Below are positions 45,401-55,552 of a DNA stretch of 64,000 bases, in pieces. The DNA lies in the NCBI RefSeq assembly GCF_027172205.1, contig NC_070613.1, positions 54,906,001-54,970,000 of the forward strand, given 5' to 3'. The position numbers and the translations under genes are program-made. Within the stretch, counting starts at the first letter, position 1. The number at the start of each line of letters is the position of its first letter. Under the pieces are notes generated by a model. The model was given only the letters and a program-made list of their open reading frames with translations, had not been told where the DNA came from and searched no databases. The DNA comes from Podarcis raffonei (taxonomy: Eukaryota; Chordata; Lepidosauria; Squamata; Lacertidae).

Positions 45401-48400
45401 TTCCGGATCATGTGGCCAGCATGACTAAGCCGCTTCTGGCGAACCAGAGCAGCGCCCGGAAACGCCATTTACCTTCCTGCCAGAGCGGTACCTATTTATC
45501 TACTTGCACTTTGATGTGCTTTCGAACTGCTAGGTCGGCAGGAGCAGGGACTGAGCAACGGGAGCTCACCCTGTCACGGGGATTCGAACCGCCGACCTTC
45601 TGATCAGCAAGTCCTAGGCTCTGTGGTTTAACCCACAGCGCCACCCGCGTCCCATGAATCCAGCCCTAGCTCAGCACTAAAATGTTGTCCTTATTCTCAA
45701 TACTTCAGCTCCACATTAAAAATAATAATTAAACACATTTATCCATCTGCTTGCCCATTACTAGATTTTTCAAAGGCAACTGCTCTGATATTGGAGAGGA
45801 AAAGGAATTGGATGTGGGGAGCTAATGTGTGCTGCGCACAGCTGTTTCTTGCTTCAAAATTCCAGAACCATTTAGCTGCCCCGAGCTGGACTCTGTAGAC
45901 TAAACCATGCTTGGGTTGCTCAGATGGAGGGCACTTCTACAGCTGTGTATAACAGAACCACTGCCTCAATCCTCTTTTGGCATGTGTGGGTGAAACACAG
46001 AGTACAGTGGTACCTCGGGTTAAGTACTTAATTCGTTCTGGAGGTCTGTTCTTAACCTGAAACTGTTCTTAACCTGAGGTAGCACTTTAGCTAATGGGGC
46101 CTCCTGCTCCTGCCATGCCGCCGGAGCACAATTTCTGTTCTCATCCTGAAGCAAAGTACTTAACCTGAGGTACTATTTCTGGGTTAGAGGAGTCTGTAAC
46201 CTGAAGCGTATGTAACCCAAGGTAACACTGTATATCCAAAGAAGGGAGGAAGAGTTCAAAAAGACTGAGAAATGCTTTTTTAGATTAGGCCCACATTTAG
46301 CTATAGAAGAGGTCCAGTGAAAGTGGCTATTTTGCTCTCAGTGAACGAAATTATGGAATGCATTGCCCAAAAGCAAAACCCTCACAGAATGGGAGAATGA
46401 AATTTCTGGTAGTAGTTTCTGTTTTCCCAGCACACACACAACACTGTGAAAGCTTTCATTCCTGTGACTTCAGTGTAATTACTTTACCCCCATAAATTCT
46501 TGCATTAAAATGCTGTCAAAGCTGCCAACACAAAGAGTGTAAGATCAACATACCATGCTGTTGTATGCAATGCACAATATATAAAATACCTCAGAAGAGT
46601 TGGGGGGAGCAATATTTTACATTCGTGTTTCCCATAAACAATGCAAAGGTGGAGTAAGAAGTGCTAAATTCAATCATGTGCAAGATGAAGTGTGATGTTA
46701 GTTTGGCTTGAAGGGTAATTTGAGAAACATTCCCTTTTATGCTTAGCAAAGCACCACAGGGCATAACAGTTCAAGTCTGATTTGGTCATTTTAGTCAACG
46801 TCAGCCCAAAAGTGCTTACCCAGAGTGTTTTGCTTTGGCATGTACCAGAGGACTTGACAAACTGCCATTCTAGCAATCATCAGCAAAAATCTCCTGACAA
46901 CAATGCAGTCAGAATACCCTTTGGGGATCTAATAGCACAATCCTGTGCACACTTACCTGAAAACAAGAATGTCCAATGGACTTACTTCTGAGTAAACATG
47001 CGTAGGATTGCACTGTAAGAGCCACTTCTCAACTTCCGCTGGGGAAGATCTTGCTTGAATGGAACTCTAAGCCATAGTTTAATGTGACGAGAACAAGTCA
47101 CAGCTCACATGGTCTCCCCTCATCCATCACAGCTGAGAGAAGGTGTTTCAAAGTGTCTGTTTCCATTTGCCATTAACCGGTTTAGCATTTCATCCAAGCC
47201 CTAAAACATTGACTGTTTTTCTAAAACAAGCCAGCTTCATAAACCACATTCAAAGTTGTCTTGTTTAATAGTTAACAGTAGCCAGACTTTGTCAGGTCAG
47301 ATGACTCAATGAACGGTGCTTAAACCGAAATGAAAGTTTCCCAAATCCTTCTGGTGCCTGTCCCAGAGTCAAAGAGAGGGAGACTAGGAGACAGAGCCTC
47401 ATGGTGGCTCACCAACGTCACACTAAACTATGGTTATGCATGCTGTCCGAACTTTCCCACTGAGTCCTGCTATTCAAGGAACACCATGAGACATAAAATA
47501 AGTGGAAAGATACGTTCAAATGGAAATATATGCTACACAGCCATTTTAAACTATAATGGAAGGAAGGAACTCCGATGGGGAAAGAATGATGGCTCAAAAT
47601 ATAACTTATATGAGGCCTACATTGGCTTTCTCCACAATCCTACAGCATGCAGAACGTGCCTACTCAACTTAAAAGCCCCTCTCCCTAATGGTAAAGGTAA
47701 AGGTAAAGGGACCCCTGATCGTTAGGTCCAGTCGTGGCCGACTCTGGGGTTGCTTTACTGGCCGAGGGAGCCGGCGTACAGCTTCTGGGTCATGTGGCCT
47801 GCAGGACTAAGCCACTTCTGGCGAACCAGAGCAGCGCACGGAAACACTGTTTACCTTCCCGCCGGAGCGGTACCTATTTATCTACTTGCACTTTGACGTG
47901 CTTTCGAACTGCTAGGTTGGCAGGAGCAGGGACCGAGCAACGGGAGATCACCCCGTTGCGGGGATTCAAACCGCCAACCTTCTGATCGGCAAGTCCTAGG
48001 CTCTGTGGTTTAACCCACAGCGCCACCCGCGTCCCTAATACCTCCCTAATGGTAGGTATGTGATTAAAGCTGTGCTTATGGACTGTTGAGTAAAGTGTAC
48101 TTTGCACATGCTAAAGGGCACTCTTGCCTCTCTCAATCCTCCTCAGTATTATCCTTGCTTCTCTTGCTGTTGAAATTTAGAATGTGTCATTGGGGCTAGA
48201 ATCTACTTTGCCTAGCACTGTGCACTGATGGGACTGCATAAATGATTCTTAATAATGGTTTCACAAATACCTTCCCATCCCACAACAAACCAGTTTAGCA
48301 TTATGAAGACAAGCTGCAGTGAATCTGAAGTGTGTGGTCCCCTCCAGTGTGGCTGCAAGGACTGCAGGCACTCTTGTTTCTTTTTTAGATCAACTGCAGC

Positions 48401-50874
48401 TTGCCATGCCACTCAAACCCAGACAAACTATGCTAGCTCTTAACCATGTTTAGTGGAAACTTCAAACCAGTTCATAAAGCTGGCTTGTTTCATTAACCAT
48501 AGATAAGATTAATGAAAGCAGAAGCAAGCTGTTTCCTTAATGCATGGTTTCAATGTGGCGTGTTTAAACAAACCATAAAAAAGGTAAAGGTAAAGGACTC
48601 CTGACCATTAAGTCAGTCATGAACGACTCTGGGGTTGCGGCGCTCATCTCGCTTTACTGGCCGAGGGAGCCAACATTTTCCGCAGACAGTTTTTCCGGTT
48701 CATGTGCCAACATGTCTAAGCCGCTTCTGGCGAAACCAGAGCAGCGCATGGAAACGCCGTTTACCTTCCCGCCGGAGTGGTACCTATTTATCTACTTGCA
48801 CTTTGACATGCTTTTGAACTGCTAGGCTGGCAGGAGCAGGGACCGAGCAACAGGAGCTCACCCCATTGCGGCGATTTGAACCTCCAACTTTCCAATCAGC
48901 AAGCCCTAGGCTCAGTGGTTTAGACCACAGCGCCACCCGCGTCCCTTAAAACAAACCATAGTTAAGATCAACCACAGTTTGTTGGCACAGGTGACACAAC
49001 ATGCTGTGGTTCAGCAAAAACAGAAGAAAAATCTCCCAAAATCCTTGTAGCCATGCCGGAGGAAGAGGAGGGGAAGAACACACGTCCTCCTCAAAGAATT
49101 CTGGGTGCTGTAGTTTACCACTTGCAGGGGTACAGTTCATGCCAACCCTTAACAAACTGCTGTACCCAAAATTATTTTAGGCAGCAAATGTGCTTCAAAT
49201 GCACTTTAAAGGTTTAGCGTGTATGTTGCCTGTCAAGGAAGCTTGAATACTATGCTCAAACTAAATTATGTACAAGTCAGTAAGGTTATTTTAATACACA
49301 TTCTATTTGAATGTCTTACCTGAACTACATAACTGAATCTATTTGTTTCCACAAGAAGCGTTTGTTGCGACAGGAGATCAAAGGTAAGCAAGGTTCAGGT
49401 ACAGTTCCCCACATGGGGGAAGAGGGATGGAAGGCGTAAGGCCCCTTGAAAACTGGATTTTGAAATAAAAAAATATCTCAAAGCTGTCAAAATGATGAGG
49501 GCTAGAAATCTGCAGGCTGCAGATTTCTAAAGAAGTAACTATTTGTGATATAGACAAAATTAATTTTGAATTAAATATTGTCTAGAGTTATCTGTCCCTT
49601 TGAATCTCTGGTATTTATCAGCCCCATTTAAGATCCCTGGCATCTCCAACACTGTTATGCTTTTGTAACACTACCAACCCAAAGCCGTCCTGTACATGTA
49701 ATCACTTCAGGAATTATTGAAATTATCATAATGACATCCTGTCAAAGTGGGCTATTAACGTATTACATCTGTCCCTGTTTGAGCAGGCTTTTCCAATATC
49801 AAAATGGCTTTGGAAAGAAGTCTTTCGGAAGCTATCTTTAAATATATATATAGCAACAACACTAGAAGTGTATACTTTACATGTTATCATAAATAAATAC
49901 AAATTATTGTAGCTATATTATTAGCTTGTAGTCTCTATGCCGCTGTGGTTTATACAATTATTGCTCTATAATAATTACTCTAGCAACAGTCTTTTCTGTA
50001 GAAGAGCATTACGGCTTGCACTTTTAAAAATCAACTAGCAGTCTCTGTCTGTGCTGTGTTTTTTCATCCTTTACATTTTGGGTGGTCTCCTTATAATCAG
50101 TGGTGAAGACAAACGTGTGATTCAGAGGCAAAGTATCTGCAATATTACTGAACTTTTCATTTCATTTATCAATTTTCCTTTCAGTATTGCAGACATAGCA
50201 TGCCAAAGTGAATGGTAAGCACCATCAGCAGTCAAGAAACTCCATTAAATGTAGTGTCTCTCACCAGAGAGTTCTGTATGATTCTATGAGAGCACTACTA
50301 TTGATTTTAAAGGTCAGAAAATAAAGTCCTTTTACACTTCATTTGTTACACACACATACACCCCCCCCCAAAAAAAACTTACTTTGGCAGACCCAAGCTA
50401 GAAAAATGGTGAAATCAATGTACATAAATATTTATAGGAAAACTGAAATCCTTATTGCAGTCTTGAAAAACATGAGTAGCAATTTTTCATCATGGCATCT
50501 CCTTCCAGAAAGGCAGGCCATGCTCAAAGCCGAAAGATCAGTTGCCCAAAAAGTCATCATACTCCATAGCCTGTGTATTTGGTTCTTTGTTCAAGGGGGG
50601 TATATTTATTCTGTTCTAAACAGCAGAAACTCTCTTTTAACCAGGCCAAGTGTGCTTGCTACATCACATTAAAGCGACAACTCTCACGTTCTAAGTACTC
50701 TCGTGCAGAATGCTATCTCTGATTGGATGCAAGTTCCATTTTCCGTGGCTGCAAATCCTGGGCGCGCACAGACCCTGCCTTGCTGCGGTGGAAGATTGTC
50801 AGCAGCTGCAAGGACCGGAGCAAGGAAAGAAATGAGCGTAATTACTCACCAGTGACACGGATGGATTCGAGCAT
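33256..50874 (-). CDS. MATCAP2: MATCAP2 (KIAA0895), microtubule-associated tyrosine carboxypeptidase 2, complete
   Basis: MATCAP2 belongs to the zinc metallopeptidases that remove the C-terminal tyrosine of alpha-tubulin on microtubules. Seven coding exons read on the minus strand: 50874-50850, 44114-43429, 39279-39136, 37756-37624, 36226-35921, 34439-34342 and 33417-33256. Their lengths sum to 1554 nt, giving 517 residues and a TAA stop; human is about 520 as I recall. All junctions join in frame with gt/ag borders. Residues 1-9 read MLESIRVTE; residues 9-237 come from one large, basic, low-conservation exon; the catalytic region follows. The zinc motif HEIGTH (HExxxH) is at about 327-332, split by an intron after the first base of the glycine codon. 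EEG at about 362-364 may supply the third ligand by analogy with MATCAP1 (inference). All visible catalytic residues are intact. Confidence 0.95.
33752..34264. mobile_element. TA-flanked foldback transposon (CCGTATTTTT family), in MATCAP2 intron
   Basis: Left CCGTATTTTTCACTCCATAA and right complement CCGTATTTTTTGCTCCATAA are bounded by TA at 33750-33751 and 34265-34266. Interior has two diverged copies of a roughly 130-bp block (CAGTGGATGT...GAGGATCCATGTGG). No transposase frame. Confidence 0.8.
34342..34439 (-). CDS. MATCAP2: MATCAP2 coding exon (GCFSKDQVYLDGILRILRYR...)
   Basis: This 98-nt exon starts after tactttag and completes PG|CFSKDQVYLDG. A second AG nine bases in (ttcag) could be mistaken for the acceptor but gives the wrong frame. 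It ends LLTALGK before gtgggt. A TA-flanked transposon (33752-34264) ends only about 80 bp downstream in the following intron. Confidence 0.95.
34606..34683. mobile_element. Short foldback MITE (CTGCAATCCTA family)
   Basis: CTGCAATCCTAAACATATTC mirrors the right part ATATGCTTAAG, with CATTGAACTTGGTGGGAATTACTTCTGAGT between (core shared by copies at 40791, 46935, 61417). Confidence 0.55.
34736..34944. mobile_element. hAT-like MITE fragment (TTTCCGAACTGTGTGTTGCG)
   Basis: TTTTCCGAACTGTGTGTTGC on the left and TTTGGAAAGCTCCGG on the right are weak inverted ends; GTGTGTCACACAAACG and AAAAAGTGTGTCACCAAC are internal inverse copies. Family name uncertain. Confidence 0.45.
34950..35425 (+). mobile_element. 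Possible solo LTR fossil
   Basis: The segment starts TGTAACACAATGTGG, has an AATAAA signal at 35275-35280 followed by GTTATTTGTTAATG and a GC-rich end, the layout of U3-R-U5. No internal part is next to it and borders are unproven. It sits in the MATCAP2 intron. Confidence 0.35.
35921..36226 (-). CDS. MATCAP2: MATCAP2 catalytic exon, second half of HExxxH
   Basis: This 306-nt exon begins by completing glycine, then THYLRGINNN, and continues to INPTEEGLASIHSVLFRKD, LWRAALLYYTVYQAS and TRWDYCVRAKRGWTDTSLP. The motif histidine (about residue 332) and the conserved EEG (about 362-364) are here. Donor is CCAG|gtaagt. Confidence 0.96.
36474..36732 (-). mobile_element. hAT-Charlie-like MITE, reverse sister of 29398-29653
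   Basis: Left CATGGGTAGGCAAACTAAGG, right complement CAGGGTTCAGAAAACTTTTT. Exact 8-bp duplication TGCTAGAG at 36466-36473 and 36733-36740. Confidence 0.88.
37624..37756 (-). CDS. MATCAP2: MATCAP2 catalytic exon, first half of HExxxH
   Basis: This 133-nt exon encodes IVVHLSEDLLSRASMTVVNG and LTINIATAREHWLEGMLRHEI, then the first base of the motif glycine. The true donor is ATAG|gtacgc. A second GT twelve bases of coding-like sequence further (CAC|gtaagg) looks stronger to the eye but would break the frame with the next exon. Confidence 0.95.
37865..38455 (-). mobile_element. LINE-1 3' end, ORF2 C terminus
   Basis: The minus strand encodes MWWSCSEVKAYWEMIYNELK, KITFVKKNPEAFLLGI and LFMYATTVAR, the standard L1 ORF2 C-terminal region, then AT-rich 3' UTR. 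It lies in the MATCAP2 intron in the gene's own orientation. Confidence 0.82.
39136..39279 (-). CDS. MATCAP2: MATCAP2 coding exon (AIKIMELTLQKYGSYENFEQ...)
   Basis: This 144-nt exon (48 codons, phase 0/0) lies between ctctcgtgcag and gttgga. The donor is GAG|gttgga, a weak GT site, but it is the one that joins GCLGE to IVVHLSED as in the human protein. Confidence 0.93.
39310..39700 (+). other. Coding-like fragment of unknown origin
   Basis: One frame reads acidic ELETESSSDPEAEAKEAAQ then EFPSPAV; base composition is unlike the neighbouring intron. I suspect a broken mobile-element remnant but cannot name the family. It begins about 30 bp from the MATCAP2 exon at 39136-39279. Confidence 0.3.
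40791..40868. mobile_element. Short foldback MITE (CAATCCTA family)
   Basis: AGTACAATCCTACCAATGTT at the left and complement GCTGCAATCCTATATTCAC at the right; AATCAGAAGTAAATCCC and GGGATTTACTTGC form the stem. Confidence 0.6.
41811..42035 (-). repeat. tRNA-derived SINE, CORE/MIR-like, L2-type tail
   Basis: On the minus strand: GGTGTATTGGTTAAGTGTGT (A box), AAGGTTCGAATCTTC (B box), CACTGAGTGACCTTGGACCA (MIR-like core). Same family as 1507-1750. Confidence 0.65.
42947..43304 (-). repeat. Sauria SINE 8 with intact target duplication
   Basis: Full element, sense strand same as MATCAP2. TCTTTAGGTG flanks both sides. It ends 124 bp from MATCAP2 exon 43429-44114, just inside the donor side of the intron. 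Confidence 0.94.
43429..44114 (-). CDS. MATCAP2: MATCAP2 large second coding exon
   Basis: This 686-nt exon encodes about residues 9-237. It starts KLHWPEQELSKKTVL after tttactgcag and ends STFLKQ before gtaaag. Recognisable pieces are ILKDTFTTGTSSYNVLLQSK, a basic Pro/Ser-rich linker (HKRHRKPAKPP), KFCILTAIKPSNVEKEK and FFKSDFSYNPQFEYASS. The first two thirds look disordered and probably serve microtubule attachment (inference); the FFKSD block begins the folded part. Long open frames on the opposite strand here are only antisense shadows. Confidence 0.96.
44381..44520 (+). mobile_element. CR1 LINE 3' end
   Basis: GTGGTGGAGTCTCCTTCTTT, GAGGTCTTTAAACAGAGGCT and the terminal TCCAACTCTATGATTCTATG are typical CR1. 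A triple GTGCCAAGGA-like tandem (44351-44385) precedes it. Confidence 0.85.
44633..44722. mobile_element. hAT-type element with CATAGCTGTCAAC ends, short copy
   Basis: Same 13-bp inverted ends as 21586-22107. Exact 8-bp duplication CATGCCAC at 44625-44632 and 44723-44730. Only 90 bp; the interior is A/T-rich AAGGGAAATT. Confidence 0.9.
45305..45653 (-). repeat. Sauria SINE 9 with 13-bp target duplication
   Basis: GGTAAAGGGACCCCTGACCA through CAGCGCCACCCGCGTCCC. GAATCCAGCCCTA occurs on both sides. Confidence 0.95.
46005..46230. mobile_element. Tigger-like (TcMar) MITE 2
   Basis: CAGTGGTACCTCGGGTTAAG to complement CAGTGTTACCTTGGGTTACA, TA on both sides. Internal repeats of CTTAACCTGA. Confidence 0.85.
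46935..47016. mobile_element. Short foldback MITE (GCACAATCCTA family)
   Basis: GCACAATCCTGTGCACACTT mirrors AAACATGCGTAGGATTGCAC; the core is CCAATGGACTTACTTCTGAG. Confidence 0.65.
47690..48035 (-). repeat. Sauria SINE 10 with target duplication
   Basis: Nearly full length, lacking about 15 bp (GCGGCGCTCATCTCG) in the middle. CTCCCTAATGGTA flanks both ends. Confidence 0.94.
48580..48945 (-). repeat. Sauria SINE 11 inserted in a MITE
   Basis: Long type with CGCAGACAGTTTTTCCGG. Flanks TTTAAACAAACCATA and TTAAAACAAACCATA are a near-exact duplication. It interrupts an AACCATGGTTAAG-type palindromic element (48435-49000). Confidence 0.93.
49216..50849. other. MATCAP2 first intron, no recognised element
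   Basis: AT-rich, with a C/A-run at 50360-50380. No exon or known repeat recognised here beyond a diverged hAT-like piece ending near 49215. Confidence 0.45.
50850..50874 (-). CDS. MATCAP2: MATCAP2 first coding exon (8 codons)
   Basis: ATG at 50874-50872 opens MLESIRVT and the exon ends in one base of a split glutamate codon before gtgagt. Joined to the 44114 acceptor it continues EKLHWPEQELSKK, matching my memory of the human protein. The surrounding sequence is GC-rich, as expected for a promoter-proximal exon. Upstream alternative starts exist in longer open frames but lack this match. Confidence 0.85.
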
Positions 50875-51260
50875 CCTTCGCCTCGAGCACGTCGGGTCTC
50901 CCCAGCCACCCAAACCGAGCCCCTTTGCACGCAAAAGTCCTTCCTGCCTCTTCCTGCATGCACAGCTAGACACGCACGAGCGAGCGAGCGAGCCCTTCTG
51001 CTTAGATGCACTGGCTTAATGCAAATCCTGAAGCCGCGGGATAAAGCGCAAACCGAAGAAAGGGTGCCCGCGCCTTTTGCGCACCGTGCGTCCCCGCTGC
51101 CTTCACCATGGCGCACCACCAGCACCGACCGCCATCCTGCCTCCCTCTTGCCGCTGCCTCTTTATAACGAGACTTTGCAGACTCCAGCTAGAGAGAGGCG
51201 CTGTCTGTTGCTAGGACACCCGCTCCCATTTCCGCCTAAACATATAGCACACAACCTTAT
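50875..51260 (-). promoter_or_regulatory. MATCAP2: MATCAP2 5' UTR / CpG-rich promoter region
   Basis: The stretch upstream of the MATCAP2 start codon is rich in CG dinucleotides (for example runs near 50990, 51060 and 51340), in contrast to the AT-rich surroundings. A CpG-island promoter is likely. The transcription start and extent are not resolvable by eye. Confidence 0.55.
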
Positions 51261-54200
51261 AAAGCGGGGGGAAGAAGCGACGCGAGTTTGCAGATGCGCA
51301 ATGGATGCGCAGTGCAGGCATCTCCACGGAGACGGCGCTTCCCAAAGATGCAACGCGCCGAGGCGCGCCTGGGAGCATCTTGGGGCTTGTAGTCTGGGAA
51401 GGTGGGAACCTGTAGGAACGAGCTTAGGCTCTGCAGAAGATGGGGAAGCAAAAGGGAGTTTGATCTGGCTTGTATTCCGCTTCTCCAAGGACAAAGTTCA
51501 AAGCGGCTCACAATAATCACAGTTGCCATAAAATATAAAAAACACCAGTGCGTTGCGAACACAGTAGCATATAAATAAAGCAGGCAGCAGCAAGGAAATA
51601 ATCAAGATTGCTACAATTCAATAACTGGAATTCCAGCGGTGTTGCGCAGTATCTGTAGTTGTCTCAAAATCCAAAATGCTCCTTTTCCAGTCTTTTTTTT
51701 TATTCCTGCACTGTGCGGATCTAAGTCAACGTCTGGCTTAGCATGTCATCTGAAGCCAAACTTGTGGTTCAGCTCCCTCCTCACTAACCATGAGCTGTTG
51801 CCAAGATATGTCCTCTAGTTCGAAAAAGACTGGGGAGCACCAGGCAACTGGGAGCTCTTTCCTGGGAGCCGGAAGTTTGGCAATGGGCCCAGTATGCCAA
51901 AGTTTAGCTTACCATTCTGCAAAAATCACGATTCAAAATGACTCAAGGCATCCTCTCCCTAGACGCTATATCTGTATACCCAGTGCCTTTTTTTGCAATA
52001 AAATTAGATGCCGAAACTCACCATGAAGTTGTTGCAGTAAGTCGCCGGGTGACTTGGGGCAGCCCTGAACAGATATGGCTGCCCCCTGGTGCAGGTCAAA
52101 TAAATGTGCCCCCGCCTCCCTTGTTCTCTTAGATTCAGGGCAGCTTGGAAGGGCCCTCATGCGAACACACGTGCAAAGGTAGAGTCCTGCCTGGAAAGCT
52201 TAAAGCCCGCCGCTGCTACATGGGAAATGGATTGAATAAAAGGAAATATGAAATGGCCCTGCCCCATAGCTTGACCTGTTGTGGCTAGGAGCTAGGTGCA
52301 ATCATAGATCTAAAAAATATAGACTCACACACATGGGCATAGTCAGGATTTATGGGGGGCAGGCATTATGTTAGGGGGGGCAGAACCAAGTTATCTATGG
52401 GACAATTGGTCAGTTGGTTAAGTTTGTTTTTTTAATTTGCTTGATTTAGCACCCACCTGGCTATGCCTATGCTTGTACATGCTAAGCAGCTTCCGTTTTT
52501 CAACACTGAACTCAAAGTTGATCGTACCCTTCAGAGTAGCATTTCTTTACACTGGAAGAAACCTTTTCCATGCATGCCTGGTAAATATGTATGTAAACCT
52601 CATGTCAGTTGCCAGATTAGCAGCTCTTCAGAGCGCTACCAATATGCATCTTATCTTGGTTTCCTTAAGGTAAAAAATAAAGTTTGAAATTTTCATTTTG
52701 GGCTTCTCCAAAGTACGTAAAGGCAAGAAGCAGATGTGGGGAGCACCAGCCCTCAAAGGCACCCACCTGAAAGGTGCCAGAACAGCGCTCTGGCTGGGGG
52801 GAAAAGCACTGTGTATACCTGACCCTATTTTAAGTGAGATCCATGAATCTTCTGAACCAATTGTTTTAAATATATACTGGCATTCGTTCCACGTAATGAT
52901 GGTCTTATGAACATTATATTCCTTTGCAATCCTGGTCCTAGATGAAGCAAGTGTGCTATGTCATCACTCTATGGTGGATACCTTGTTTCTTTCTAGAAGT
53001 AGCTTTGCACTTTGGAAATCTCCAAGACATGGATAAAGCACCTAAACAGAACGAGAAGACCAGGTGTCATTCGGCTGTGTTTGGAAAATAGTTCAGGTTG
53101 CAATTCTATGCACATGTTCCAAGGGGAAGTCTCACTGAACTCAGCAGGATATTTCCCTCCCTGAGTAGATAGACATTCATAGGGTTGTGCTATTGGTGTA
53201 ATATGAGAACCCATAGATGATTAATTAGCACATGCTTTATTTATCACCTCTGGTTTCATATGTACTGTACTTCTAAAAGAATTTCTGTTATCTCTTCAGG
53301 CAATCATAAGAACAAAAAGAAGCAATACAACCTGTGGCTTTGTTCAGATGTTGAGAACTGAGCCAGATTGTTACAATGGATGCAATTAATGGCCTAGGAA
53401 AGGAACAGATCCCTTCATTTTTAGAAGTAGGAGACGTATATTGATGTGTTCAGCTGTATCACAAAATTTGCTCTCATTGTATGTAGTTAAAATAGTTCAG
53501 CCACTTGCTAACAAATGTTCCATCAAATAAATATATAAAATTCATTTCACTGTGAAGCTGCTTCCCAGTAGTCTACCCTCGCAACCCCTTCTTATTACTG
53601 GGTGAGATCCAGTAGCGTTTATTTTGCTCATGTACGTTTCTGGAGGGTGTCTTGATCTTAAAATAGTTTGAAAATTTATCACCTCTATTCGGCAGTTAGT
53701 TTCAATGCTACAAACCTTATAAGGAAATGTTCATTTGTGCTAAATCTCATTCTGATAAATATGAGGAAACCTGCCTCCTTTCTCTACCCAAATGTACATT
53801 TTAAATAGTCTTGTAATAGTTACTGTTAACATCTAAATAAAATAGCATTCCTGATTTTCTGAGCCTAAAGCTAGCTTTCCATTCATCCTAATAATTATTG
53901 TTCCTAATTTTCATTTTCCTTTCTTTTGATGGCATTGCATGTCCTCCCTTCGCTTTAGCATTCTGTTAAGAGAGTAAGCCCCATTGAATTCAGTGGAGCT
54001 TACTTCTTGGTAGACAAACATAGAAATGCAGCGATAAAACCTCATCCCCATCTTACAACAGAGACTTTGTCTTAGGATCAATATTTGCTACAGATGCCTA
54101 GGACGAAATTTTACTTACCTGAGCACAATAAGGCTAGTAGTTATATTAACACTCTTGCAGGAGCAGTGTTTTCTGGAATACATGAAGTCCAGAATTGCAG

Positions 54201-55308
54201 AGATACATTCTATTCCTCTCTGCTTTTTTACCTGTTAAATTAGCAAACCTTGTATTTAAAACTATTATTTTGAATACAAGTTCTTTTTCTTCTTCTCAAG
54301 TTCCTCCTTTGTGTTTATTTTGCATTTACTGAAATATTAGACCAGACCTAGGATTGCCATTTTTGGGAACAGGCTCAAAGTCCTCATTATTTCTCTACCG
54401 GTTGACTTGAAGGTCTTCTAAACTGTTACCGGCCGGCTAGTTTCTGACCATGTATCTTAACTGACACTCTCTCTACCTGCTTTTCTAGAACACTGCGTTG
54501 AAGCTTCTATGATGTCATATTGTGACTTCATCCTACCACATCCTATCACTTGAGTCACAATAATTCTCCTTTTTTTAAAAAACTGCCAAATGGCCTTACT
54601 AAACCAACACTACTGAAAACACTGGAATGTGTTTGGCAAATAGATTCTAAGAGAAACAAACTAACACAGAAGAAATTAGCCAAGCATGTCTTTGAATTCT
54701 ATCCTGTATTCGGGAATTCTAAAACTGGTCAACGAAAACCCAGGCTATATTTAAAGTTTGAGATGTATACCATTGTATTTAAAAAGGCTGTTGAAGAATG
54801 TAAGTAAAGAGAAGGATTGCAATATCTTTTCTCTCCTGCCTTTTGCAGTGACACACAATACAAACTTCTGATATACGGTAATTGCCACTTTCCCTGCTCT
54901 CTTACAGGGGCTCAGTACCTTTTGTAGAAGAAGAACATGCAAAAGTTGAAAAGGATAGCTTTCGCCACTATATATTAATGGTCAAAGCTATGCCAACTTA
55001 AGTTTTCATACAACTGTTATGTTATGCTATCATTAGTGCATAATTACTACAGTGATTGTTTACAGATTTCTTTATGTATATGTGTACAAATATGAAAAAT
55101 TTAGAGACAGGTGAAACAAAGATGGAGTTTACCTTCCATGTTCCTAAAGGATATTTATATCTGAATTGATTAAAATAATAATAAATGTTCATCCTTTCAA
55201 TTTTATCATTTTGGCTTCAGTTCAGCTATGGTTACTTATTTTAAAATATGAAAAAGGATATTGTTTCAATGCCTTCTGGTGTAAAGATATTGCACTAATG
55301 GTTTTGAG
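51261..55308. other. MATCAP2-ANLN intergenic, mostly unrecognised
   Basis: Short L2-tail-like piece near 51470-51545, CTGGCTTAGC MITE-like piece near 51730, short foldback MITE pieces near 53095-53165 and 53960-54030. The open frame at 54550-54807 lacks an ATG start and resembles nothing I know. Confidence 0.45.
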
Positions 55309-55310
55309 TA

Positions 55311-55552
55311 CAGTGGTACCTCGGGTTACATACACTTCAGGTTACATACGCTTTAGGTTACAGACTCCGCTAACCCAGAAATAGTACCTCGGGCTAAGAA
55401 CTTTGCTTCAGGATGAGAACAGAAATCGGGCTCCGGCGGCGCAGCGGCCACAGGATGCCCCATTAGCTAAAGTGGTGCTTCAGGTTGAGAACAGTTTCAG
55501 GTTAAGAACAGACCTCCGGAACGAATTAAGTACTTAACCCGAGGTACCACTG
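55311..55552. mobile_element. Tigger-like (TcMar) MITE 3
   Basis: CAGTGGTACCTCGGGTTACA to complement CAGTGGTACCTCGGGTTAAG, TA on both sides. Same subfamily as 46005 and 62717; interior CGGGCTCCGGCGGCGCAGCG is GC-rich. Confidence 0.9.

Noticed and set aside
50799-51125. Longer N-terminal extension of MATCAP2 upstream of MLESIRV
   Set aside because: The open frame there is in a different reading frame from the joined protein and is Arg/Ala-rich as expected of CpG-island sequence; the MLESIRVT start joins correctly to exon 2.
54550-54807. Plus-strand frame of 85 codons in the MATCAP2-ANLN interval
   Set aside because: It opens with TTG and lies in A-rich sequence, which explains the Lys-rich translation; no known domain.
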